Positions 8,592 to 15,886 of a stretch of 24,389 nt of DNA are shown in pieces; the first letter of the stretch is position 1; every line of letters starts with the position of its first letter. This DNA comes from Leptolyngbyaceae cyanobacterium M65_K2018_010. GTDB taxonomy: Bacteria > Cyanobacteriota > Cyanobacteriia > Phormidesmidales > Phormidesmidaceae. A program made the translations under genes and the position numbers. The notes under the pieces were generated by a model that was not told where the DNA came from, ran no database searches, and saw nothing but the letters and a program-made list of their open reading frames with translations. Location: assembly GCA_015295885.1 (NCBI GenBank), contig DVEE01000485.1:1-24389 (forward strand), read 5' to 3'.

Positions 8592-9710
8592 ATGGCCCAG
8601 GTCAGATTTGAGTCGGTTTCTAAACGCTACGGCGATGTCTTGGCCCTGCATGACCTGACCCTGGCTATTGCCGATGGAGAGTTCTTGGTTTTCGTGGGCC
8701 CCTCGGGCTGTGGCAAAACCACTACCCTACGGCTGCTGGCTGGCCTCGAACCGGTGACGACGGGCCATCTCTACATTGGCGATCGGCGAGTCAACGACCT
8801 ATCGGCCAAAGACCGCGACATTGCCATGGTGTTCCAGTCCTACGCCCTGTACCCCCACATGTCGGTGTACGAGAACATGGCCTTTAGCTTGGAGTTGCAG
8901 GGCCTAGGCAAGGGCGAGATTCAGCAGCGGGTGCAACGGGCGGCCCAGCAGATGGAGCTAGAAGATCTGCTACAGCGCAAACCCAAGGAATTATCCGGTG
9001 GGCAGCGGCAGCGGGTGGCGGTGTGTCGGGCTATTGTGCGCAACCCGGCGGTGTTTTTAATGGATGAACCCCTGTCGAACCTCGATGCTCAACTGCGCGG
9101 GCAGGCACGGGTCGAAATTAGCCGTTTGCACCGCGAGTTAGGGAGCACCTTGATCTACGTCACCCATGACCAGGTCGAAGCTATGACCATGGGCACTCGC
9201 ATTGCGGTCTTAAATCAGGGCCGCTTGCAGCAAGTGGATACCCCCCAAGCCCTGTATAGGGCCCCCAGCAACAAGTTCGTAGCGGGTTTTATCGGCAGCC
9301 CGGCCATGAACTTTCTGGCTGGAGTGCTAGTGGAAACGGACGACCTCCTCTGGTTTAAGGCCGAGGCGGTGTCCTTTCCCCTTGACCGGACGACCTGCCC
9401 GGGCTATCAACGCTACCTGGGGCAGCCAGTCATCTGTGGGATTCGGCCCGAAGATATCCACGATGCCCACTACGTTCCCACCGGCCTGGTGACTAGCCCG
9501 CTTCAAGGCAAGATTAGTGCTCTCGAAAGGATGGGGAACGAAGTGATTGTTTACCTAACCCTAGGGGATCGGCAGACCTATGCGGCCCGGGTCGATCGGC
9601 GATCGGCTTTGGCCCTGGGCGAAACGGGGTTATTTGCGGTGAATACCAGGGCTATTCACCTGTTCGATCCGGATACTGAAATCGCCATTGCCGCCCAGGG
9701 TGCCCCCTAA
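8592..9710 (+). CDS. ggtA: ABC transporter ATP-binding protein, MalK/UgpC family (GgtA)
   Basis: Energises the GgtC/GgtD importer by hydrolysing ATP at the inner face of the membrane. The 372-residue protein has Walker A GPSGCGKTT (36-44), Q-loop FQSYALYPHMSVYENM, signature LSGGQRQR (134-141), Walker B VFLMDEP (154-160), D-loop SNLD and switch His192 in YVTHDQ. A C-terminal OB/TOBE region follows from about residue 240 with the MalK-type FVAGFIGSPAMNF and CGIRPEDI motifs. The frame stays open far upstream (to 8226), but that part overlaps ggtD; the ATG at 8592 gives the standard MAQVRFESVSKRYG start. The gene lies inside the operon; in Synechocystis the equivalent ggtA is unlinked from ggtBCD. 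Confidence 0.9.
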   Translation: MAQVRFESVSKRYGDVLALHDLTLAIADGEFLVFVGPSGCGKTTTLRLLAGLEPVTTGHLYIGDRRVNDLSAKDRDIAMVFQSYALYPHMSVYENMAFSLELQGLGKGEIQQRVQRAAQQMELEDLLQRKPKELSGGQRQRVAVCRAIVRNPAVFLMDEPLSNLDAQLRGQARVEISRLHRELGSTLIYVTHDQVEAMTMGTRIAVLNQGRLQQVDTPQALYRAPSNKFVAGFIGSPAMNFLAGVLVETDDLLWFKAEAVSFPLDRTTCPGYQRYLGQPVICGIRPEDIHDAHYVPTGLVTSPLQGKISALERMGNEVIVYLTLGDRQTYAARVDRRSALALGETGLFAVNTRAIHLFDPDTEIAIAAQGAP

Positions 9711-9714
9711 ACCA

Positions 9715-9741
9715 GCGGTTCAGGACTGCTAACTGAGCCGC
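9715..9741 (+). other. Intercistronic hairpin between ATPase and binding-protein genes
   Basis: GCGGTTCAG (9715-9723) pairs with CTGAGCCGC (9733-9741): nine pairs including one G-U, with a nine-base loop. It starts 5 bp after the ggtA stop. There is no T-run, so a role in mRNA stability or partial termination is more likely than full termination. Function is inferred. Confidence 0.45.
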
Positions 9742-9859
9742 CTGCTCACCCAGACCTCAATGACCAAGACTTTTGATTAAGGGGTTGGGGAAACCGGGGA
9801 AAATGCTCCTAGGATTGAGGGAACGGTGTTATCTCCCCTCCCCTTCCCCAACGGTCTCC

Positions 9860-11152
9860 ATGGCAAAGGTTTCTCAGCTCATTGGGCTTCCCCTCATCCT
9901 GATTCTGTGGCTGAGTGGTTGTCAATCCCAACCGGTGGGGTCTCCCAACACCACCGTGCAACCTGGAGATACCATCACCATCCTGGGCACCTTGACGGGG
10001 ATCGGAGAAACCAAACTGCGGCAAGCCATGGCCCCCTTTACAGAGGCCACCGGTGTTGAAATCCTCTACGAGGGCACCGATGCCTTTACCACCCTGGTGC
10101 CCGTCCGGGTCGATTCGGGCAATCCCCCGGATATGGCCCTGTTTCCTCAACCGGGGCTGATGCTAGATTTTGCGGAAGAAGGCAAAATGGTGCCGCTCAC
10201 GGATTTTATGGATCGCGCCAGCCTGGCCGCCGCCTACGACGACTACCTGCTGAATTTAGTCAGCCTGGGGCCGGATGTCTACGGGCTGTGGATGCGGGCC
10301 GATCTGAAAAGTCTGGTGTGGTATAACCCTGAGGCCTTTGCCGCCAGGGGGTACGCCATTCCGGAAACCTGGGCCGACTTGCAGACCTTGAGCGATCGCA
10401 TTATTACCGAGGGAGGCACCCCCTGGTGCCTGGGCCTGGAAAGTGGCAAAGCCAGTGGCTGGGTCGGCACGGATTGGGTAGAGGATATCCTGTTGCGGCA
10501 GTCGGGGCCAGCGGTCTATGACCAATGGGTCAGCCACGCCATTCCCTTTAATAGTCCCCAGGTCAAAGCCGCCTTTGAGGAATTTGGGGCCATTGCCCGT
10601 GATCCTAAATCCGTGCGGGGGGGAGCCATTGGCGTTATTAGCACGGCTTTTGGCGAGGCCCCCTGGCCCTTGTTTGACGACCCCCCTGGGTGCTATTTGC
10701 ACCGCCAAGCCAGCTTTATTGTGGAGTTCCTCCCCAAAACCGCTGAACCCGGTAAAACCCTGGGGGTGTTTCCGCTCCCCCCGATGGATCCAGATTCGGG
10801 ATCTAGTGTGATCCTGGGCGGCATTCTATTTGGCGTATTTAACGATACTCCAGCGGTACGAGCGCTGATGACTTACCTGGCTACCCCCGAACCCCACGCC
10901 ATTTGGGCTGGGCTGGGGAGCTATATCTCCCCCCATCGCCAGGTGAGTCTAGAGTCCTACCCCGACGACCTCACCCGTCGCCAGGTCGAAATCCTCAGAA
11001 ACGCCGATACCCTTCGCTTTGACGGTTCTGATCTGATGCCCGGTGCGGTGGGAACCGGTGCCTTCTGGTCGGGCATTGTGGATTACGTCAATGGCCAAAA
11101 TCTGGACACGGTGCTGAAAGATATTGACGCGGCTTGGCCTTCTGAACCCTAG
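9860..11152 (+). CDS. ggtB: Sugar/compatible-solute ABC transporter binding lipoprotein, GgtB (AglE-like)
   Basis: Extracytoplasmic substrate-binding protein of the importer, 430 residues from the ATG at 9860. The N-terminus is a lipoprotein signal with lipobox LSGC (lipidated Cys21). The body fits the alpha-glucoside/GgtB group of family 1 binding proteins: DTITILGTLTG at the mature start, the PDMALFPQPG segment, and the characteristic DDPPGCYLHRQASFIVEF block with its conserved Cys. The frame extends upstream to 9773, but those residues precede a proper signal peptide and are rejected. It follows ggtA after about 150 bp that contains a hairpin, so it may have its own promoter or differential expression. 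The likely ligand is glucosylglycerol, trehalose or sucrose, inferred from family and neighbours. Confidence 0.87.
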   Translation: MAKVSQLIGLPLILILWLSGCQSQPVGSPNTTVQPGDTITILGTLTGIGETKLRQAMAPFTEATGVEILYEGTDAFTTLVPVRVDSGNPPDMALFPQPGLMLDFAEEGKMVPLTDFMDRASLAAAYDDYLLNLVSLGPDVYGLWMRADLKSLVWYNPEAFAARGYAIPETWADLQTLSDRIITEGGTPWCLGLESGKASGWVGTDWVEDILLRQSGPAVYDQWVSHAIPFNSPQVKAAFEEFGAIARDPKSVRGGAIGVISTAFGEAPWPLFDDPPGCYLHRQASFIVEFLPKTAEPGKTLGVFPLPPMDPDSGSSVILGGILFGVFNDTPAVRALMTYLATPEPHAIWAGLGSYISPHRQVSLESYPDDLTRRQVEILRNADTLRFDGSDLMPGAVGTGAFWSGIVDYVNGQNLDTVLKDIDAAWPSEP

Positions 11153-11238
11153 CCCACCCCACCCACTGGCCGCCAGGGGTGATTGCCTTGCCCCAGGGTT
11201 AAGCCTTCCTAGACACCCAACGGCAGGGTAGGATCTAG

Positions 11239-11262
11239 GTTCCGGTCAAGCTTGACTGGAAC
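11239..11262. promoter_or_regulatory. 24-bp near-palindrome upstream of larE (possible operator)
   Basis: GTTCCGGTCAAG (11239-11250) is followed without a gap by CTTGACTGGAAC (11251-11262). All positions are symmetrical except one pair (C/T), and the centre is AAGCTT. It lies 49 bp before the larE ATG and about 86 bp after ggtB. A zero-spacer palindrome of this length suits a dimeric DNA-binding protein better than an RNA hairpin. The regulator is unknown. Confidence 0.45.
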
Positions 11263-11311
11263 AGTGACTTGCCTAAATAACACCTCAATAACAACTGGGT
11301 CCAGACAGACG

Positions 11312-12133
11312 ATGGTGGCGGAAAAATTAGACCGGCTCAAATCCCTCTTGGCCGACATGGATCGAGCTTTGATTGCCTACTCTGGCGGTATTGATAGCAC
11401 CCTGGTGGCCAAGGTCGCCTACGACCTGCTGGGGGATCGGGCCCTGGCGGTAACGGCAGCCTCCCCCTCCCTGATGCCGGAGGATTTAGAGGATGCTCGG
11501 GAGCAGGCGGCAATCATTGGCATCGCCCACGAAATCGTGGCCACCCATGAGCTCGAGAATCCCGACTACGCCAGCAACCCGGTCAATCGTTGTTATTTCT
11601 GCAAGAGTGAACTGCACGATACCCTGCGTCCCCTGGCCCAGGAACGGGGCTATCCCTACGTGGTGGATGGGGTCAACGCCGATGACTTAGGGGACTATCG
11701 CCCGGGTATTCAGGCCGCCCAGGAACGGGGCGCGCGATCGCCCCTGGCTGAAGTTGGCATTACCAAGCTGGAAGTACGTCAGATTTCCCAGCTCCTGGGC
11801 CTGCCCTGGTGGGATAAACCAGCTCAACCCTGCCTCAGCTCTCGCTTTCCCTACGGAGAAGCGATCACCCTGGAGAAACTGCACCGGGTGGGACGAGCGG
11901 AGCGTTATTTGCGGACTTTGGGCCTACGCACCCTGCGGGTGCGTTCCGTGGGGGATACGGCCCGGATCGAAATCCCCGCGCAGCACATCAAAAATTTTAT
12001 TGCCTGTAATGATTTAGAAGCCCTGGTGAAGGCCTTTCAGGGCTATGGCTTTACCTATGTCACACTGGATTTGGAAGGCTTCCGCAGCGGTAAGCTGAAC
12101 CAGGAACTGCCCTTTGCCATCCCCAGTCCCTAG
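11312..12133 (+). CDS. larE: ATP-dependent sacrificial sulfur transferase, LarE
   Basis: LarE adds sulfur to the pyridinium bis-carboxylate precursor of the nickel-pincer nucleotide cofactor used by LarA-type racemases. The 273-residue protein has the PP-loop SGGIDST (24-30) near the N-terminus. C94 and C97 lie in NRCYFCKSE, and C174 in PCLSSRFPYG, equivalent in position to the sacrificial Cys176 of L. plantarum. Three such cysteines are compatible with the Fe-S type LarE that carries sulfur on a cluster, but that is inference. The ATG at 11312 (MVAEKLDRL) was chosen; a TTG at 11252 would add 20 unconserved residues and would fall within the palindrome. glk follows after 16 bp, so they are probably co-transcribed. 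No larA, larB or larC is in the window. Confidence 0.88.
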   Translation: MVAEKLDRLKSLLADMDRALIAYSGGIDSTLVAKVAYDLLGDRALAVTAASPSLMPEDLEDAREQAAIIGIAHEIVATHELENPDYASNPVNRCYFCKSELHDTLRPLAQERGYPYVVDGVNADDLGDYRPGIQAAQERGARSPLAEVGITKLEVRQISQLLGLPWWDKPAQPCLSSRFPYGEAITLEKLHRVGRAERYLRTLGLRTLRVRSVGDTARIEIPAQHIKNFIACNDLEALVKAFQGYGFTYVTLDLEGFRSGKLNQELPFAIPSP

Positions 12134-12149
12134 GGGTGATCCCGTAGCC

Positions 12150-13199
12150 ATGACCTACCTCCTTGCCGGTGACATTGGTGGTACCAAGACCATTTTGCGG
12201 CTGGTCAACATCACCGCTGAAACCCAGCCTAACTCCGATCTGACCCCTTGCTTTGAAGCCATTTACTCCAGTCAGGCTTACCCTGACCTGGTGCCCATGG
12301 TGAAAGAGTTTCTCCATACCGCGGCGGAGTCAGTCGAGCCATTCAGGCACCCGGAACGAGCCTGTTTTGCCATTGCCGGTCCCGTGGTGGATAACTGCTC
12401 TAGCCTGACTAACCTGGCCTGGTCCCTGGCGGGCGATCGCCTCCAGGCAGAGCTCAATCTAGCCCGAGTCGAGCTGATCAATGACTTCGAAGCGGTCGGT
12501 TACGGGGTATTTGGGTTAGGGCCCGGAGACCTGCATACTCTCCAACCCGGCGACTATCATCCCCAGGCGCCAGTGGCTATCCTGGGCGCCGGTACCGGCT
12601 TGGGACAGGGTTTTGCCCTCCTCCTGGGTAACCGGCGGATGGTCTTTCCCTCGGAGGGGGGGCATGCCGACTTTGCGCCCCGCTCGGAACTCGAGTTCCA
12701 ACTGTTGCGCTACCTGCTCGATAAGCACCAGATTTCGCGGGTTTCCGTCGAACGGGTCGTGTCGGGGCAGGGCATTGTATCCATCTATCAATTCCTGCGC
12801 GATCGCGAGTTTGCCACCGAGTCCCCTCCCGTGGCCGAGGCCATTGCCGCCTGGGAACGACAGATCGGGCTGACCACGAAAACCATTGATCCCGCCGCCG
12901 TGATTGCCACCGCCGCTGCCGGGGGTGATCGCCTCTGCCAAAAGGCCATGGATATCTTTGTCGAAGCCTACGGTGCCGAGGCCGGCAATCTGGCCCTTAA
13001 ACTCTTGCCCTACGGCGGTCTCTATGTGGCTGGTGGGATTGCCGCTAAAAACCTTGCCTTGATGACCGCTGGGCCGTTTATGGATGCCTTTAGCCACAAG
13101 GGCCGAGTCAGTTCTCTGCTCGACAAGGTGCCGGTTCATATTGTGCTCAATCCCCAAGTGGGGCTCATCGGCGCAGCTCTCAAAGCCGCTGACGATTAG
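12150..13199 (+). CDS. glk: Glucokinase (Glk family)
   Basis: Phosphorylates glucose to glucose 6-phosphate with ATP. The 349-residue protein starts MTYLLAGDIGGTKT, giving the phosphate-1 loop GDIGGTKT at residues 7-14. Next come CFAIAGPVVDN, LTNLAWSL, the sugar-binding INDFEAVGYG with catalytic Asp, the ATP-binding ILGAGTGLGQGF, and FPSEGGHADFAPR with the sugar-contacting Glu and His. The C-terminal LYVAGGIAAKN is the adenosine-site motif. Length and order match bacterial Glk rather than ROK kinases. The ATG at 12150 is 16 bp after larE; the open frame to 12114 overlaps larE and is not needed. In this setting it can use the glucose released by TreH, which is inferred from location. Confidence 0.94.
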   Translation: MTYLLAGDIGGTKTILRLVNITAETQPNSDLTPCFEAIYSSQAYPDLVPMVKEFLHTAAESVEPFRHPERACFAIAGPVVDNCSSLTNLAWSLAGDRLQAELNLARVELINDFEAVGYGVFGLGPGDLHTLQPGDYHPQAPVAILGAGTGLGQGFALLLGNRRMVFPSEGGHADFAPRSELEFQLLRYLLDKHQISRVSVERVVSGQGIVSIYQFLRDREFATESPPVAEAIAAWERQIGLTTKTIDPAAVIATAAAGGDRLCQKAMDIFVEAYGAEAGNLALKLLPYGGLYVAGGIAAKNLALMTAGPFMDAFSHKGRVSSLLDKVPVHIVLNPQVGLIGAALKAADD

Positions 13200-13260
13200 C
13201 CTATCGCAGGTTGAAGAAGCACCCCTGGGCCCCTGGGTAACTCAGGCACCGTTACAGGAT

Positions 13261-13283
13261 GGCCAGAACCCAGGGTTCTGGCC
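13261..13283 (+). other. Perfect hairpin in the glk-mrp spacer
   Basis: GGCCAGAACC (13261-13270) and GGTTCTGGCC (13274-13283) form ten perfect pairs around a three-base loop. It lies about 60 bp after glk. There is no T-run on either side, so it is not a typical rho-independent terminator, though it may still protect or end the glk message. Confidence 0.55.
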
Positions 13284-13302
13284 GCGAGGGCCAAGGATTG
13301 GG

Positions 13303-13331
13303 GGAGCCTGGGCCGCAGCAACCTGGGCTCC
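13303..13331 (+). other. Second hairpin in the glk-mrp spacer
   Basis: GGAGCCTGGG (13303-13312) pairs with CCTGGGCTCC (13322-13331), ten pairs including two G-U, around a nine-base loop. It follows the first hairpin by about 20 bp, and no T-run follows. An AT-rich stretch about 13394-13412 (AAGATAATTAAATGAC) between here and mrp is a plausible promoter region. Confidence 0.4.
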
Positions 13332-13458
13332 ATACCCTGGTTCAACAGCGGAAGGCTTAGGGCTCCGCAGGCCCAATCGGTGACAGTGCCCCTTAAGATA
13401 ATTAAATGACTGTTAAGCTAATGTTGCACTATTTCAGTGGCAACCTGACTGCAACCCC

Positions 13459-14532
13459 ATGAGCCTATCCCTAAGTTCCGACTCCGTGCTGGAGGTTTTG
13501 CGCCCCGTCCAAGACCCGGAGCTGCAAAAGAGCCTGGTCGAACTCAATATGATCCGCAATGTGGCGATTAACGACGGCGAGGTGAGCTTTACCCTGGTGC
13601 TGACCACCCCGGCCTGCCCCCTGCGAGAGTTCATCATGGAAGACTGTGAAAAGGCCGTCCGGACTCTGCCGGGGGTGGCGACCGTAACCATTGAAGTCAC
13701 CGCGGAAACCCCTCAGCAAAAGCCTTTGCCCGATCGTACGGGGATTGATGGAGTCAAAAATATTGTGGCGGTTTCCAGTGGCAAGGGCGGGGTAGGGAAG
13801 AGCACCGTCGCCGTGAATCTGGCCGTGGCCTTGGCCCAGGCTGGGGCAGCGGTTGGCTTGATCGACGCCGATATTTATGGGCCCAACGCGCCGATCATGA
13901 TGGGGTTGGGCGACGCCAATGTCACCGTTCGCCAGGGGCCCCAGGGCGAGGTGCTGGAACCCGCCTTTAACCACGGCGTCAAGATGGTTTCCATGGGTTT
14001 CTTGATCGACCGAGACCAGCCGGTGATCTGGCGCGGCCCCATGCTCAACGGAGTCATTCGCCAATTTTTGTACCAGGTCCAGTGGGGCAACCTCGACTAC
14101 CTGATCGTCGATATGCCCCCCGGCACCGGCGATGCCCAACTCACCCTGGCCCAGGCCGTACCCATGGCCGGTGCCGTGATTGTCTCTACTCCCCAGGATG
14201 TCGCCATGGCCGATGCCCGGCGGGGACTGAGAATGTTTCAGCAGCTCCAGGTACCCGTGCTCGGGGTAGTGGAAAACATGAGCGTGTTCATCCCCCCCGA
14301 TGCCCCCGATAAACGCTACGACATCTTTGGGTCTGGCGGTGGGGAGAAAATTGCAGCCGAGCTGGGTGTGCCCCTGCTGGGTTGTGTGCCGCTGGAAATG
14401 ACCGTTCGCCAGGGAGGCGATCAGGGGATACCGATTGTGGTGCAATTTCCGGAGTCCGCCTCCGCCAAAGCCCTGTGGGCGATCGCCCAACAGGTCGCGG
14501 CCAAGATCTCCGTTGCTGCGTTGGCCTCCTAG
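13459..14532 (+). CDS. mrp: Mrp/ApbC-type Fe-S cluster carrier P-loop ATPase
   Basis: Mrp/ApbC/NBP35-family ATPases carry and deliver Fe-S clusters in the cytoplasm. The 357-residue protein has an N-terminal MIP18/DUF59 domain (residues about 5-85, with VLEVLRPVQDPELQKSLVELNMI and C53/C63). It then has the deviant Walker A SGKGGVGKST (107-116) with the signature lysine, DADIYGPNAP, and the MPPGTGDAQL motif. The region that in E. coli Mrp holds the cluster-binding CxxC reads VENMSVFIPPDAPDKRYD here (from about residue 271), so that CxxC is missing. The ATG at 13459 gives the normal family start. The stop is 2 bp from the rodA start, so they are translationally close. A long open frame on the opposite strand is a composition shadow. 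Confidence 0.93.
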   Translation: MSLSLSSDSVLEVLRPVQDPELQKSLVELNMIRNVAINDGEVSFTLVLTTPACPLREFIMEDCEKAVRTLPGVATVTIEVTAETPQQKPLPDRTGIDGVKNIVAVSSGKGGVGKSTVAVNLAVALAQAGAAVGLIDADIYGPNAPIMMGLGDANVTVRQGPQGEVLEPAFNHGVKMVSMGFLIDRDQPVIWRGPMLNGVIRQFLYQVQWGNLDYLIVDMPPGTGDAQLTLAQAVPMAGAVIVSTPQDVAMADARRGLRMFQQLQVPVLGVVENMSVFIPPDAPDKRYDIFGSGGGEKIAAELGVPLLGCVPLEMTVRQGGDQGIPIVVQFPESASAKALWAIAQQVAAKISVAALAS

Positions 14533-14534
14533 CC

Positions 14535-15791
14535 ATGTTAGATCTTCAGTGGCAAAAGCGCTGGCGGCTACTCGCCGCGGGTTGGCCCGGGGTAGATTGG
14601 CTGTTGATGGCCCTACCGGTTGGCCTCACAGTGTTTGGGGCTCTAGTGATTCACAGCACTCAACTTCACCATGAGACCGCCTATGGGTTGAATCATCTCT
14701 TCCTGGGACTAATCGGGTTGGGGTTAGCTCTCTGGATCGCTCGCAGTCGCTACGAAAACCTGCTGAATTGGCAATGGATTATCTACGGCATTGTCAATTG
14801 CTTACTGGTAGCGGTCATCTTTATCGGTACCGTAGGTTTAGGCGCCCAGCGTTGGATCGCAATCGGTCCGTTTAATATTCAGCCCTCCGAATTTGCCAAA
14901 TTGGGGGTCATTATTACCCTGGCTAGGCTCCTCAGCCAGCGGGATGCCTCTACCCTTTGGGGGGTACTTAACGCAGTGGTGATTACCGCTTTGCCCTGGT
15001 TGTTGGTGTTTATTCAACCCGACCTGGGTACCTCTTTGGTCTTTGGAGCAATTGTGCTGGGCATGCTCTACTGGGCCAACTGTAACCCAGGCTGGTTAGT
15101 GTTGTTTATCTCCCCCGTGGTAGCAGCCCTTTTGTTTCACCTGCTGCTGCCCAGTTGGCTGGTGTGGAGTGGGCTGATGGGGGCTATTGCCTGGTTTACC
15201 TTGCCCTGGCGATGGTTTAGTACCGTGCTGGCAACGGCGGTCAATTTGGTGTCGGGCAAAATTGGCGATCTATTTTGGGGGCTACTCCACGATTACCAGA
15301 AGGATCGTTTGATCCTCTTCCTGGACCCCGATCAGGATCCCCTGGGCGGCGGTTACCACCTGATTCAATCGCGCATTGCCATTGGAGCCGGTCGCCTGTG
15401 GGGTCAGGGTTGGGGGGAAGGCAGCCAGACCCAGCTCAACTTCATACCCGAGCAACATACGGACTTTATCTTTTCCGCCATTGGTGAAGAATGGGGCTTC
15501 GTCGGCTGTCTGGCGGTATTAGCCGCCTACCTCATCATTTGCTTTCGGCTGATCATCATTGCCCAAAACGCCAAGGATGACTTTGGTTCCCTTTTGGTGG
15601 TCGGGGTGTTCACTATGATCGTTTTTCAGCTCGCCATCAATATTGGCATGACCATTGGGCTCGCCCCGGTTACGGGCATCCCCTTGCCCTGGCTCAGCTA
15701 TGGCCGTTCGGCTTTGATGACCAACTTTGTTGCCCTGGGCTTGGTGGAATCGGTGGCTAATTTCCGCCACCGGCTTAAATTTACCGATTAG
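14535..15791 (+). CDS. rodA: Rod shape-determining protein RodA (SEDS glycosyltransferase)
   Basis: RodA polymerises peptidoglycan glycan strands from lipid II at the membrane, in the elongation machinery with MreB and class B PBPs. The 418-residue protein is strongly hydrophobic. Its SEDS motifs are RWIAIGPFNIQPSEFAKLG, FIQPDLGTSLVFGAIVLG, IAIGAGRLWGQGWGEGSQTQ, FIPEQHTDFIFSAIGEEWGFVG, and GIPLPWLSYGRSALMTNFVALGLVESV near the C-terminus. RodA is preferred over FtsW because of the TDFIFSAIGEE context and short N-terminus. The ATG at 14535 begins 2 bp after the mrp stop; the longer open frame to 14382 overlaps mrp and is rejected. The usual SYGGSA appears as SYGRSA here. Confidence 0.92.
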   Translation: MLDLQWQKRWRLLAAGWPGVDWLLMALPVGLTVFGALVIHSTQLHHETAYGLNHLFLGLIGLGLALWIARSRYENLLNWQWIIYGIVNCLLVAVIFIGTVGLGAQRWIAIGPFNIQPSEFAKLGVIITLARLLSQRDASTLWGVLNAVVITALPWLLVFIQPDLGTSLVFGAIVLGMLYWANCNPGWLVLFISPVVAALLFHLLLPSWLVWSGLMGAIAWFTLPWRWFSTVLATAVNLVSGKIGDLFWGLLHDYQKDRLILFLDPDQDPLGGGYHLIQSRIAIGAGRLWGQGWGEGSQTQLNFIPEQHTDFIFSAIGEEWGFVGCLAVLAAYLIICFRLIIIAQNAKDDFGSLLVVGVFTMIVFQLAINIGMTIGLAPVTGIPLPWLSYGRSALMTNFVALGLVESVANFRHRLKFTD

Positions 15792-15871
15792 GATTGTCCA
15801 GCTCCTCTGAGCTTATCTGCTTGTCCGATGAATCCGACGGCCCCTCCGAACCAGCCCGCTGGTCTATCCGC

Positions 15872-15886
15872 CCACGGCCGCCGTGG
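15872..15886. other. Short GC-rich palindrome between convergent genes
   Basis: CCACGGC and GCCGTGG (seven pairs, one central base) directly abut the stop codon of the minus-strand ligase gene. It could help end transcription from either side, but there is no T-run, so this is weak. Confidence 0.3.

Noticed and set aside
12516..13157. Open frame (213 codons) on the minus strand opposite glk
   Set aside because: No domain and fully inside a clear glucokinase gene.
13471..14490. Long open frame (339 codons) on the minus strand opposite mrp
   Set aside because: Glycine/histidine-rich, no known domain; it is a shadow of the GC-rich mrp codons.
14382..14534. N-terminal extension of the RodA frame by 51 codons
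   Set aside because: It overlaps the end of mrp and has no hydrophobic or conserved content; the ATG at 14535 gives the family start.
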